64,000 nucleotides of DNA from Segatella copri. Its GTDB lineage: Bacteria > Bacteroidota > Bacteroidia > Bacteroidales > Bacteroidaceae. Location: contig NZ_JAHOEA010000003.1 of the NCBI RefSeq assembly GCF_019127135.1, forward strand, positions 1-64,000, in the 5' to 3' direction. Position numbers and translations under genes: made by a program. A model generated the notes under the pieces. It had not been told where the DNA came from, did not search any database, and was given only the letters and a program-made list of their open reading frames with translations. Shown piece by piece: positions 38,445 to 47,918 of this stretch (the stretch's first letter is position 1; every line of letters starts with the position of its first letter).

Positions 38445-41400
38445 TTAAAGATTAAACTTGACACCGAAGTTAACACGCTTCATGGTTGGATAAGCACCAT
38501 AGGCACCACCATTACTTGAGAAGTTAGACTCACGGTCGTCTGGCATGCGGGTCCAAAGCCAAAGGTTGTTACCACTTACGTAAATCTTGAGGTTGTTCAA
38601 ACCAAGCTTCTTGATCCAACCGCCATTCCAAGTATAAGCGATTTCCACGTTCTTTAGACGGATATAGGAGCCATCACAGAGATACTGCGTGCCATAATAA
38701 GCTGCACTACTCATTGGCTTAGAGAGGTATCGAGGGGTAAGAACATCCGCATTGATGTGGTCATTGCTCCACCATGTACCCTGATTGTAAACGTTGTTAA
38801 CCTCGTCCTGAGAGAAGCTAACCATCGTTACATCACGAGTAACGTTGGTTACACCATAGAACTGTGCAAAGCAACTGAATCCCTTATACTCAAAACCAAG
38901 TGTGGCATTGTAGGTGTTCTGTGGACTACCTGTATACCCGTAAGGAACGATATCGTTCACATTATCCACCTTACCATCACCATTGAAGTCAACGATATAG
39001 TAATCACCAGGCAGACGCTGGCTATCATTAGAATCCATCTTTGGAGAACCATAGAGTTCATCATAATTCTGTATGAATCCCTTGTCCAGATAAGTGTAGG
39101 TCTGACCGATAGAGTGACCAGCCTGCTTGCGATATGAAGGAAGAAGTGCCGCATCATCCTTTATCTTAATCTTATTTGTGGCATGGGTCATATTGAAGTT
39201 TGCCCACAAACGCATCTGATTAGCAAATACCTTGTTGAACTTCAACTCCAATTCATAACCACTTGTTGTAACCTTACCTAAGTTGGAAACCGGAGCGTTC
39301 TGTCCGTAGTAAGATGGAATAGAACGGTCATAGCCCATAACGAGAATATCGGTACGTGTGTCGTGGAAGATATCAACGGCACCTGTAATCAAGCCGCCCA
39401 AGAAACCATAGTCGAGACCGAAGTTCACTTTCTTCACTTTCTCCCAGTGTACATTTGGATTACCTACAGAAGCCTCACGATACCATTGATAGATAGAAGA
39501 CTTGTCACTATCCGTTGTACCCATACTGGTGGTGCCACCGTATGCCCACTGGCTCATATAGAGGAAACGGTCACCGACATTGTCATCACCAATCTCACCG
39601 TATGATGCACGGAGTTTCATCATATCCACAATCTTATGCTCACGAAGATACTTCATGAATGGTTCCTCAGAGATCATCCATCCCAGCGCTCCAGAACTGA
39701 AGAATGCGAAACGGTTGTCTGGAGAGAACTTCTCAGAACCATTGTAAGCACCATTGTACTCGAAGAAGTAACGAGAGTTCCAATCGTAAGTGGTACGGAA
39801 TACCCAGTCCTCACGATAAGAAGGAATCATGGCACCCGTTGCATGCTCTTGTCGGCCAAAGAGACCCATCGCAGTAACATTGTGCTTACCAAACTGGCGT
39901 CCCCAATTGAGCTGGAGCTGATAATTGAGATTGCGCTGAGTAGCCCAGTCTTTTACGCTACCACCATTCACGGTCCACTTGTTACCCATGGTATAGTCGA
40001 ACTTATCATAATTCTCGTATGCCTCCTTATAAGAGACGTTACCTGTCTCAGGATCAATCCACTTAAGCTGAGGATTATTATTCATATCATTGATACCACG
40101 ATCGCTATCCAAGAAGGTATTGTCCCAAGAAATCATGCCACGTGCCGAGAGTCCCTTTGTAATAAAGTCAAGTTTCTGCTCCAACACAAAGTCTGTAGTG
40201 ATACGAGTGGTGGTAGATTCCATTGTACCACCGAGAGCTATCTGCTGGGCAGAGTTTGTCACGTTGGTAGTACCAGGCATATATCCCCAAGATCCATCGG
40301 CATATTTCGGCATGAAGCAATCTGGAGCGATGTTGTAGGCACCAGACCACTGCTGGCTTATTTGCCAATCGCTATAGCCACCGCTACTGTTCGCCCATGG
40401 AGCCTTGCGAACACCATTGGAACCTGCGATATTCACCTTAAATACAGTTGACTTTGTGATATTGAAGTCGAGGTTGGAACGAACGTTCACACGATTATAG
40501 CTATAACCTGTATCATAATTACGTCCATTGCCGAAGTCCTTGTAAAGGTCACCCTCTGACACGAAGTCAACGCTTGCGAAATACTTCACGAATCTTGTAC
40601 CACCAGCAACATTGACATTGGCATTATAAGACATCGTGTAGTCTTTGAACAAATATTTCTGCCAATCTACATTAGGATAACGCTCTTTTTGCTCCAAAGT
40701 AGTCTGATTGCGATAGTTCTCGATGAAACTCATAGGTTTCATCTTGTCAAAGCTACCAGGAGCGATGTTCAACTCATGCTCGATGGCAGTATTTCTTGCG
40801 ACAAGAGCATCGTATGAATCTAACTTGTCTGGGAGCTTAGAAGGAATCTTCATGACAGCATTGGCAGTAACACTAATCTGCGCCTTTCCTTCAGTACCAC
40901 GCTTGGTGGTAATCAAGATAACACCATTGGCACCTTTCACACCATAAACAGCAGTAGCAGAAGCATCCTTCAAGACAGAGATGGTAGCTACAGACTGCAT
41001 ATCAACGCTTGACATTGGTCGCTCGATACCATCTACCAAAACGAGAGGAGAAGAGTTGTTCCAAGAAGAAGCACCACGAATCTGAATCTGAGGTTCCTCT
41101 TCACCCGGCATACCACTAGATGCAGTTGTAACAACACCCGGAAGGTTACCTGTCAGGGCTGCGCCGATATCACTAATACCCGCAGCTCTCTCCAACACCT
41201 TACCAGTGGTCTGGGTGATGGCACCCACGACAGAAGCCTTCTTCTGCTGACCGTAACCAACGACTACAACTTCGCCGATGGCATTGTCGTCTTCAAGAGT
41301 AAGTTTGAACTCTCTCTTCTTACCAATTTTTACTTCCTTGGTCTTCATACCTACGTATGTAAATACGAGGATAGAATTCTCTGAAGGAACACTGATACTG

Positions 41401-41579
41401 AAATTACCATCAAAGTCGGTGACCGCACCGACGCTGGCATTACCTTTCACTTTTACAGTGGCACCTATCAGAGGCTCACCTGTACCGTCAACAAGATTAC
41501 CCTTGACCTGGATTTTCTGTGCCTGAGCATTCAGGCTGCAGAAAGCTCCCACCAAGCATAAGGCTGCTGTCCGTTTCAT
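38445..41579 (-). CDS. SusC-like TonB-dependent transporter (first pair)
   Basis: A 1044-residue porin, first gene of the six-gene operon. Signal peptide MKRTAALCLVGAFCSLNAQA, carboxypeptidase-regulatory-like domain (IQVKGNLVDGTGEPLIGATV), a DNAIGEVVVVGYG region as TonB box, plug (PLVLVDGIERPMSSVDMQS, SATAVYGVKGANGVILI) and barrel ending MKRVNFGVKFNL. A second ATG at 41600 exists; 41579 fits the signal peptide better. The gene follows a regulon promoter with an 80-nt leader. Transport of xylo-oligosaccharides is inferred from the operon. Confidence 0.93.
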   Translation of the reverse strand: MKRTAALCLVGAFCSLNAQAQKIQVKGNLVDGTGEPLIGATVKVKGNASVGAVTDFDGNFSISVPSENSILVFTYVGMKTKEVKIGKKREFKLTLEDDNAIGEVVVVGYGQQKKASVVGAITQTTGKVLERAAGISDIGAALTGNLPGVVTTASSGMPGEEEPQIQIRGASSWNNSSPLVLVDGIERPMSSVDMQSVATISVLKDASATAVYGVKGANGVILITTKRGTEGKAQISVTANAVMKIPSKLPDKLDSYDALVARNTAIEHELNIAPGSFDKMKPMSFIENYRNQTTLEQKERYPNVDWQKYLFKDYTMSYNANVNVAGGTRFVKYFASVDFVSEGDLYKDFGNGRNYDTGYSYNRVNVRSNLDFNITKSTVFKVNIAGSNGVRKAPWANSSGGYSDWQISQQWSGAYNIAPDCFMPKYADGSWGYMPGTTNVTNSAQQIALGGTMESTTTRITTDFVLEQKLDFITKGLSARGMISWDNTFLDSDRGINDMNNNPQLKWIDPETGNVSYKEAYENYDKFDYTMGNKWTVNGGSVKDWATQRNLNYQLQLNWGRQFGKHNVTAMGLFGRQEHATGAMIPSYREDWVFRTTYDWNSRYFFEYNGAYNGSEKFSPDNRFAFFSSGALGWMISEEPFMKYLREHKIVDMMKLRASYGEIGDDNVGDRFLYMSQWAYGGTTSMGTTDSDKSSIYQWYREASVGNPNVHWEKVKKVNFGLDYGFLGGLITGAVDIFHDTRTDILVMGYDRSIPSYYGQNAPVSNLGKVTTSGYELELKFNKVFANQMRLWANFNMTHATNKIKIKDDAALLPSYRKQAGHSIGQTYTYLDKGFIQNYDELYGSPKMDSNDSQRLPGDYYIVDFNGDGKVDNVNDIVPYGYTGSPQNTYNATLGFEYKGFSCFAQFYGVTNVTRDVTMVSFSQDEVNNVYNQGTWWSNDHINADVLTPRYLSKPMSSAAYYGTQYLCDGSYIRLKNVEIAYTWNGGWIKKLGLNNLKIYVSGNNLWLWTRMPDDRESNFSSNGGAYGAYPTMKRVNFGVKFNL

Positions 41580-41667
41580 TGTTAACACTTGTTCAATCAT
41601 GTTCTATTCATTTTTGATTTATGCTTTAAAAATTTAGGCGTGCGCTAAAACTGTTTATTCACGGCGG

Positions 41668-41720
41668 CAAAGGTATGGATTTCTTTCGAAACAAACTTTG
41701 CGTGGTGTAACAGAAAGTTT
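41668..41720 (-). promoter_or_regulatory. Regulon promoter of the xus-GH10 operon
   Basis: 25-bp element at 41696-41720 (AAACTTTCTGTTAC, 7 nt, AAAG), 20 nt, TACCTTTG at 41668-41675. It ends 1 nt after the GH5 stop codon. The upstream half-site is not obvious. Confidence 0.75.
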
Positions 41721-41721
41721 A

Positions 41722-43119
41722 TCATTTTAGAAAAACCTTGCGAGAACGTATTTTTCCATTACTTAACAGTTGTTTTATTATATAAACACCTGCAGTTGGC
41801 TTTTCAACCTCTTTTCCTTCTATATTATAATATAAGGTGGAAACCACGTCTGCCGGGGTTTCTAATTGTTTAATTTCTGTTGTATTTTGTTTCAAATACC
41901 ACTCTTTATACCAGTTCATACAGGCATAGCCGCAACATTCTTCGAACAATCCGTGTTTCTTGGCATTCTGGAAACCAGGAATCACCTTGCCCGTTCTAAG
42001 ATATTCATCAATATCGTAATATTCCTGTGGATGGGTAAGGGTCATACCGATATTGCCAAAGTGGTCGTGAACTGCTTTCCATGCCAATCCCCATTTCGAG
42101 GTAGATGCTGTTGCCCAGCTTCCCAAGTTAGGTTGTGTCCACTGTCCCCACTCATTGTAGTGACCTTCGCTCGCCTTGTCAGGATCTTCCGGACTCCAGT
42201 CTATCTCCGTTACCATGATAGGTTTACTGGTAACCATAGGCACTTGAGCCTGGAATTGCTTGATGAAGGCATCGTGATTACAGTTCTTGTCGCTGGCATT
42301 ATACCATCCTGAATAAACATGTACAGCATAAGAGAAGTTGTCCTCGCTATCGGTGATAGGATACTTGGTGTAATCCTGATACTGGCTCTGATAACCTGCG
42401 CCCGGAACCCAGATGATTCCCTTGAAGCCCTGCTCGCGAATCACATCCACCACCGGCTGGAAGTAATCATGCAATGCTTTATCCGAATTAGAGCCATCTT
42501 TCAGATGAACCCTCACCGGCTCATTGGCAAGTTCGATAGAGATAATACCCGAATTCTGCTGGATATACTCATCGGCAGCAAAGGTCTTCCAGATAGCCTT
42601 CAGATAGCGGTTGTACTTGTCGTCAACACGGATATCACCAGGACAGACACCCGGCGGACGTACGATGACGTAGAGTCCATGTGCTATAGCATCCTTGATG
42701 AGAGGAATATAGAGTTTCTGGAGATAGAGACGATAGCGCTTCATGTTGAATGCCGAGATATCTGCCTCGTTCTCTGCTTTCTTTGTCGGATCGTTGGTCC
42801 AGCATGGATCCATGTGCAATCGGAACACGGTACAATAAGCACCCTGCTTCTTGTCGGTAATAGCCGAGAACTGCTTAGAGAAATATTCCAAGCAAGGCTG
42901 AATGTCGGCTTCAGAATAGTCAGCCTTCCACTGCTGCCATCTCCAACCGTTGAAGTAGCGGTTTGGCGTATCCATTACGCCATGCAAGACAACAGTCTTG
43001 CCATTGGCATCTACCAGATTCTTACCCTGCACACGGAGTGCCGGCAGATTATCTGCAGCCAGCCCCGCCATTGACAGCATAGCCATAGCGAGTGATATTA
43101 ACAATTTCTTTCTGTTCAT
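41722..43119 (-). CDS. GH5 endo-acting glycanase (probably GH5_21 xylanase), secreted
   Basis: A 465-residue secreted enzyme from ATG 43119. Barrel motifs are complete: acid/base Glu 200 in IELANEP and nucleophile Glu 305 in VTEIDWS; YAVHVYSGW precedes the latter. The tail LYYNIEGKEVEKP, TAGVYIIKQLL, RSRKVFLK resembles the C-terminal sorting-type tails of neighbours. GH5_21 enzymes occur next to HTCS and xus genes in gut xylan loci, so xylanase is favoured, but the subfamily is not proven. It is a single gene with an unusually long leader of about 277 nt, holding a hairpin at 43228-43252. Confidence 0.85.
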   Translation of the reverse strand: MNRKKLLISLAMAMLSMAGLAADNLPALRVQGKNLVDANGKTVVLHGVMDTPNRYFNGWRWQQWKADYSEADIQPCLEYFSKQFSAITDKKQGAYCTVFRLHMDPCWTNDPTKKAENEADISAFNMKRYRLYLQKLYIPLIKDAIAHGLYVIVRPPGVCPGDIRVDDKYNRYLKAIWKTFAADEYIQQNSGIISIELANEPVRVHLKDGSNSDKALHDYFQPVVDVIREQGFKGIIWVPGAGYQSQYQDYTKYPITDSEDNFSYAVHVYSGWYNASDKNCNHDAFIKQFQAQVPMVTSKPIMVTEIDWSPEDPDKASEGHYNEWGQWTQPNLGSWATASTSKWGLAWKAVHDHFGNIGMTLTHPQEYYDIDEYLRTGKVIPGFQNAKKHGLFEECCGYACMNWYKEWYLKQNTTEIKQLETPADVVSTLYYNIEGKEVEKPTAGVYIIKQLLSNGKIRSRKVFLK

Positions 43120-43401
43120 TGTTATAATTATTTTTAGATTTATCATATATTGTCAGTCACCTTATTATATTATGAAGGATTGTCAGGTTCCAGTTTACAG
43201 AAAAGGATGCTGGTCTTTTAACATAGAATGGCGCGTAATCACTACGCACCATTCCCGAAAACCAATTAATCATGATTCTATATAAAAACCATAATATCTA
43301 AATCCTTTGAAAATCTTAAACCTAATTTCATAAACCTATTTATAAACCTAACTAACCTACATAATCAAAACTGTTAAAAAACAACCTAATTAAAAACGAT
43401 G

Positions 43402-43454
43402 CAAAGATACTCCTAATCTTTCATATACACTTTATGATAAGTAACCAATACTTT
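43402..43454 (-). promoter_or_regulatory. Regulon promoter of the GH5 gene
   Basis: 25-bp element at 43430-43454 (AAAGTATTGGTTAC, 7 nt, AAAG), 20 nt, TATCTTTG at 43402-43409. Second half-site TGTGATAC exactly 21 bp upstream. It lies between GH5 and the divergent HTCS gene. Confidence 0.78.
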
Positions 43455-43568
43455 TGCTGTCGTATCACACGTAGCATTAACTTTACCCTACGTAACATTT
43501 TAACATCTTTTTTGATACATTCTCGTAAAAAACATACTCTTCCATGCATTATTCTCCCATTTATTTTG

Positions 43569-43576
43569 TATTTTTG
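43569..43576 (+). promoter_or_regulatory. -7 box TATTTTTG of the HTCS gene
   Basis: TATTTTTG lies 28 nt before ATG 43605. The 25-bp regulon element is not placed correctly for this promoter, so the regulator itself is probably made constitutively. Confidence 0.6.
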
Positions 43577-43604
43577 CAAACGAATATAAAAAAATCGAAA
43601 GACA

Positions 43605-46600
43605 ATGAAACCAAAAATCATGATGATTTCCATGAAATCAAACCTCAGAATAGTGAGATACATCGCTCTTTTACTGATGTTTATCTTCTGTCTCACTGCA
43701 CAGAACATGATGGCGCAGCGAGGAAAATTTTTCAATTCAGACAACCAGCTTTCGAGCAACCTTGCCACTCAGGTGTTCCAGGATTCAAATGGTTTCATTT
43801 GGATTGCCACCCGTAACGGCTTGAATATCTATGATGGCTATAACTTTATGGTCGTCAGAAAAGCCAACAACAACTGTAACGGGCTCAACAGCAACTATAT
43901 CAACTGTATAACACAGGATGAAAAGGGGCGTATTGTGCTGGGAACAAACAAGTCGCTACTTATACTTAATGGTAAAAGGTTCTGCAACGTACCTATGCTC
44001 GATTCAAGAAATAAGCCTATAAGCACTTACGTTACCCAGGTAAGCCGTTTGCACAATGGCGATATTGCTGTCGTTACCTCCGGTTACGGCATCATGACCA
44101 AGAAAATAGATGCAGACGCCTGTTACACCATGAAAGGAGAAGTGGAGAACCTGAAATACATACATAAGATTCTGGAAGACAAACAAGAAAGGCTCTGGAT
44201 TATCCTGGAAAACGGAAAGCTGTTACGGAAAGAAAAGAACGGCAAGCTTGTTTCACGCATCATGGGAACAGAGCAACTTAACACACAAGATATCAGGCAA
44301 GACGACAAGGGCAACATCTATCTTGCCACCAAGAATGAAGGTGTTTACCTTCTCAAGGCAGGTTCAACCGCCTTCACCAAGATAGCCGGCATAGGCAATC
44401 TTCCTATTGACAACATCTATATCAGCCGCGACCAGCGCTTGTTTATCGGTTGCGATGGTATGGGTATCTTCGTGTATAATCCTGTAACAGGATTCTTGCA
44501 AAATAATCCTCTGTTCAGCCGTGAAGTAAATCTTGCCAAGAGCAAGATTAACAGCATTATAGAAGATTTTACGGGAAACATCTGGGTGAGCATGCTCCAG
44601 AAGGGCGTATTCATGCAATCGCAGGCCCAATGCGATTTCAACTATATGGGCTACCGTTTGGGCAACCGCAACGTGATAGGTGAAAACAGCATCACAAGTC
44701 TGTGTGCCAACCAGGGCAATCAAGTCTGGGTAGGCACCGACAAGGATGGTCTCTACCTCTTTGACCTAAAAACCGGTAGTATCAACAGCCATTTATTAAG
44801 CAACACCACGGTACTGACACTCTGCAAAGACCATAAGGACAGAACATGGGTAGGAACCTATACTGACGGTATGGGATTTATAGACGCGGGGGGATCTTTC
44901 CATCCATTCAGCCTAGGCATTGGCAACCAGACGGGCATCTTCGATATCCAGGAAGACCCGCAGGGCAATATATGGTTTGCTACCATGGGCAAAGGACTTT
45001 TCCGCCTTTCTCCAGATGGAAGCATCAAGCAATGGAAAAAACAAGAAGGTGCTGACAACAACCCGAAAAAGAATAGCATTCCTAATGATTACCTCGTAAA
45101 ACTTAGCATCTCAAAAGATGGTAAGCGGGTTTTCGTAGCCACTTCTGTGGGTCTGGCTTGCTATGACCAGCAAAAAAACAGCTGGACTTCCACTTTCGGT
45201 GGCGTCAACTGTCTGAACAAGGGCAGTTTCTCACATTGCGTTTATTCTGACAGCAAGAACCGCGTATGGTTTGGCACTGAAGACGGCGCAATCTGCTATG
45301 ATCCGAAGAAGGGATATGCTCATCCGAAGATCTATAACACTGAACTTGGACTTTCAGACAACAGCGTAGCCAGCATCATAGAAGATTACAAGGGTAGAAT
45401 CTGGATAGGAACTACCTGTGGCTTGAACCAGGTAGATACAGAAAAAGGTACCATCAACAAGTACTACTCAGACAATGGCTTACAGAGCAATGAGTTCAGC
45501 GATGCAGCAGCCTGCACGCTCTGGGGAGGAGAGATGCTGGTGATGGGCGGAACCGGTGGTATCAACTGGTTTGATACGGACAAGGTGAAACAGCATCCTT
45601 GGCAGGCAAAAGTTACCATATCAGGACTTCTTGTGGGCAACAAACCTGTATACCAGGATATGAAATCGGGCATCTATACTATCACCGACAAAGACGCCTA
45701 CAACAGCGACGAGTTCTCCTTATCTCATGAAGACAACACCTTCACCATCCACCTGTCTACTCTTACATATAATAATGTAGAGCAGATCAGTTACGCCTAC
45801 AGCATCAATGGTGAGGATTGGCGAACCATACAGTCTGGCATGAACGAGCTGTCATTCTCACACATGCCAGCAGGTACCTATAAGTTCCGTGTCAAGGCCA
45901 TCTGCAACGGATACGAAACCCCTGTCAAGGAGTTCTCCATTATCGTTCACCCAGCCTGGTACGCCAGCATCTGGGCAAGACTCTGCTATCTGCTTGCCTT
46001 CCTGGCGCTCTGTCTGCTCTACATCAAGCACCGCAAACGCAAGATGGAAGACCAGCTTATATTGCAGCAGCATATCCATGCGGAAGAGATGGGCGAAGCA
46101 AAACTGAAATTCTTCATGAACATCAGCCACGAAATCCGTACCCCATTGACCCTTATCCTCACTCCGCTGTTCACGCTGATTAAGGAAGACAAAGACGCTC
46201 ACCGACAGGGCATCTACGATATGATGCGTAAGAACTCGGAACGAATCCTGCACCTGATTAACCAGATGATGGACCTGAGAAAGATTGACAAGGGACAAAT
46301 GGTGATGCACATGAGCGAAACTGATATGGTTGCCTTTATTGGCGATGAATACAAACTCTTCTGCCAGCAGGCGATAGCCAAGAGTATCCAATTCACCTTT
46401 GAGCACGAAGACGAGACCCTCCCGGTATGGATAGACCGCGACAACTTTGACAAGGTATTGATGAATGTCCTGTCAAACGCTTTCAAGTTTACACCGACAG
46501 GCGGCAGAATCCGTATCACCCTCTCCCACTCGCCTCATCATGTCCGCATCGCCATCAAGGACAGCGGCAAGGGCATTCAGGAGGAAAAGCTCGAAACGAT

Positions 46601-47711
46601 TTTCCAGCGTTTCTATCAGAGTACCACCACTTCTACTGACCGGAATGTAGGTACGGGAATCGGTCTCGACCTGACGCGCTCGCTCGTGGAACTGCACTAC
46701 GGAACCATTACAGCCGCCAACAACAAGACACTTGATGAAGCCGACTGGAAGGAAGGAAGCCAGTTCCTCATCACGCTGCCTCTGGGCAACGAGCATCTGA
46801 AGCCGGAAGAAATGATAGATGCACCGGAGCCACAGGCTGCTGAAGACATCAGGGAACTGGAAGAAAACATGGAGGAAGGAAATAAGGAGAATAGTGCCGA
46901 TACTGCCAATGACGCCGAAGAAGATTTCATAAGCAAGGCAAAGAGCACCATCGCTGTGGTAGAAGACGATGAGGCAATACGTAATTTCCTGAAGACCCAA
47001 CTACAGGAAACTTACAATATCCTTACCTTCTGCAACGGAAAGGAGGCGCTGCCGGAGATTATCAAGCAGAAGCCAAACCTCGTTATCTCAGACATCATGA
47101 TGCCAGAGATGGACGGAAACACGCTCTGTACCAAGATCAAGAACAATGTGAACACCAACCACATTCCGGTGATTCTGCTCACAGCGATGAGCAGAGAGGA
47201 AGACCAGCTGACCGGTTTGCAGTCGGGTGCCGATGCCTATTTGGTGAAGCCGTTCAATATGGACATTCTGCGCCGCACCATCATCAACCTGCTCAACGTG
47301 CGCCGTACTTTGAAAAACAAGTTTATGGGCAACGAGAGCCAGAGCGACAGGCAGATCGCGATAGAAAAAGGCCTGTCGCCAAAAGACCAGCTGATGGAAC
47401 AGGTGATGAAGGTAATCAATGATAACATGGATAATGAGGACCTGAGTGTGGATATGATTGCCCGCGAAGTAGGACTGAGCCGTGTGCATCTGCACCGCCG
47501 AATGAAGGAACTGACCAACCAGACACCACATGCCTTCATCCGCAATACCCGTCTGCAATATGCCGAAAAGTTGCTGAGCCACTCTAACAAGACGATATCA
47601 GACATCATGTTTACCTGCGGTTTCTCCAACCCAGCAAGCTTCAGCACCATGTTCAAGAACTTCTATGGCTCTTCGCCTCGCGATTATATGCAGGCTCACC
47701 GGAAAATCTAG
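43605..47711 (+). CDS. Hybrid two-component system regulator (HTCS), XynR-like
   Basis: A 1368-residue one-protein sensor and activator. A signal sequence (YIALLLMFIFCLTAQNMMA) is followed by about 14 ligand-sensing propeller repeats (for example SNGFIWIATRNGL, GRIWIGTTCGLNQV) and a Y_Y_Y domain. A membrane segment is at about 785-805. Then come HisKA (phospho-His about 842 in NISHEIRTPL), HATPase (NVLSNAFKFTPTGG, GTGIGLDLT), a receiver (phospho-Asp about 1163 in VISDIMMPEMDG) and an AraC-type HTH pair at the end. XynR of Prevotella bryantii and the xylan HTCS of Bacteroides have this layout. The 21-bp direct-repeat elements in this window are its probable sites. Start 43605 or 43632 cannot be separated. 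Confidence 0.93.
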   Translation: MKPKIMMISMKSNLRIVRYIALLLMFIFCLTAQNMMAQRGKFFNSDNQLSSNLATQVFQDSNGFIWIATRNGLNIYDGYNFMVVRKANNNCNGLNSNYINCITQDEKGRIVLGTNKSLLILNGKRFCNVPMLDSRNKPISTYVTQVSRLHNGDIAVVTSGYGIMTKKIDADACYTMKGEVENLKYIHKILEDKQERLWIILENGKLLRKEKNGKLVSRIMGTEQLNTQDIRQDDKGNIYLATKNEGVYLLKAGSTAFTKIAGIGNLPIDNIYISRDQRLFIGCDGMGIFVYNPVTGFLQNNPLFSREVNLAKSKINSIIEDFTGNIWVSMLQKGVFMQSQAQCDFNYMGYRLGNRNVIGENSITSLCANQGNQVWVGTDKDGLYLFDLKTGSINSHLLSNTTVLTLCKDHKDRTWVGTYTDGMGFIDAGGSFHPFSLGIGNQTGIFDIQEDPQGNIWFATMGKGLFRLSPDGSIKQWKKQEGADNNPKKNSIPNDYLVKLSISKDGKRVFVATSVGLACYDQQKNSWTSTFGGVNCLNKGSFSHCVYSDSKNRVWFGTEDGAICYDPKKGYAHPKIYNTELGLSDNSVASIIEDYKGRIWIGTTCGLNQVDTEKGTINKYYSDNGLQSNEFSDAAACTLWGGEMLVMGGTGGINWFDTDKVKQHPWQAKVTISGLLVGNKPVYQDMKSGIYTITDKDAYNSDEFSLSHEDNTFTIHLSTLTYNNVEQISYAYSINGEDWRTIQSGMNELSFSHMPAGTYKFRVKAICNGYETPVKEFSIIVHPAWYASIWARLCYLLAFLALCLLYIKHRKRKMEDQLILQQHIHAEEMGEAKLKFFMNISHEIRTPLTLILTPLFTLIKEDKDAHRQGIYDMMRKNSERILHLINQMMDLRKIDKGQMVMHMSETDMVAFIGDEYKLFCQQAIAKSIQFTFEHEDETLPVWIDRDNFDKVLMNVLSNAFKFTPTGGRIRITLSHSPHHVRIAIKDSGKGIQEEKLETIFQRFYQSTTTSTDRNVGTGIGLDLTRSLVELHYGTITAANNKTLDEADWKEGSQFLITLPLGNEHLKPEEMIDAPEPQAAEDIRELEENMEEGNKENSADTANDAEEDFISKAKSTIAVVEDDEAIRNFLKTQLQETYNILTFCNGKEALPEIIKQKPNLVISDIMMPEMDGNTLCTKIKNNVNTNHIPVILLTAMSREEDQLTGLQSGADAYLVKPFNMDILRRTIINLLNVRRTLKNKFMGNESQSDRQIAIEKGLSPKDQLMEQVMKVINDNMDNEDLSVDMIAREVGLSRVHLHRRMKELTNQTPHAFIRNTRLQYAEKLLSHSNKTISDIMFTCGFSNPASFSTMFKNFYGSSPRDYMQAHRKI

Positions 47712-47732
47712 CCTTTTCACTGCAGAAAAGGC
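47711..47732 (+). terminator. Hairpin after the HTCS gene
   Basis: GCCTTTTC / GAAAAGGC with a 6-nt loop, beginning at the stop codon. Confidence 0.5.
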
Positions 47733-47749
47733 CAGATGTTTCCAAAAAT

Positions 47750-47845
47750 AAAGTATTTGTTACAAATAGAGATATTTATGATACGCCTCGCAAAGTGTTG
47801 GTAACATGCTGTGGGGGTATATTTAAAAGGAAAGCGGTAACTTTG
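47750..47845 (+). promoter_or_regulatory. Regulon promoter of the last GH43 with three tandem half-sites
   Basis: Half-sites TTTGTTAC, TATGATAC and TTGGTAAC have their central G at 47759, 47780 and 47801, each exactly 21 bp apart. The middle one is part of a 25-bp element (47771-47795). The third places TAACTTTG (47838-47845) at the standard distance plus 1 nt. A weaker TATATTTA lies at 47818. Confidence 0.7.
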
Positions 47846-47918
47846 CAGCAGTAATCTGAATACATGTTTCAGCCATGAGTTCAGATACTCATTCTGTAAA
47901 TTTTAATCCTATAATAAA

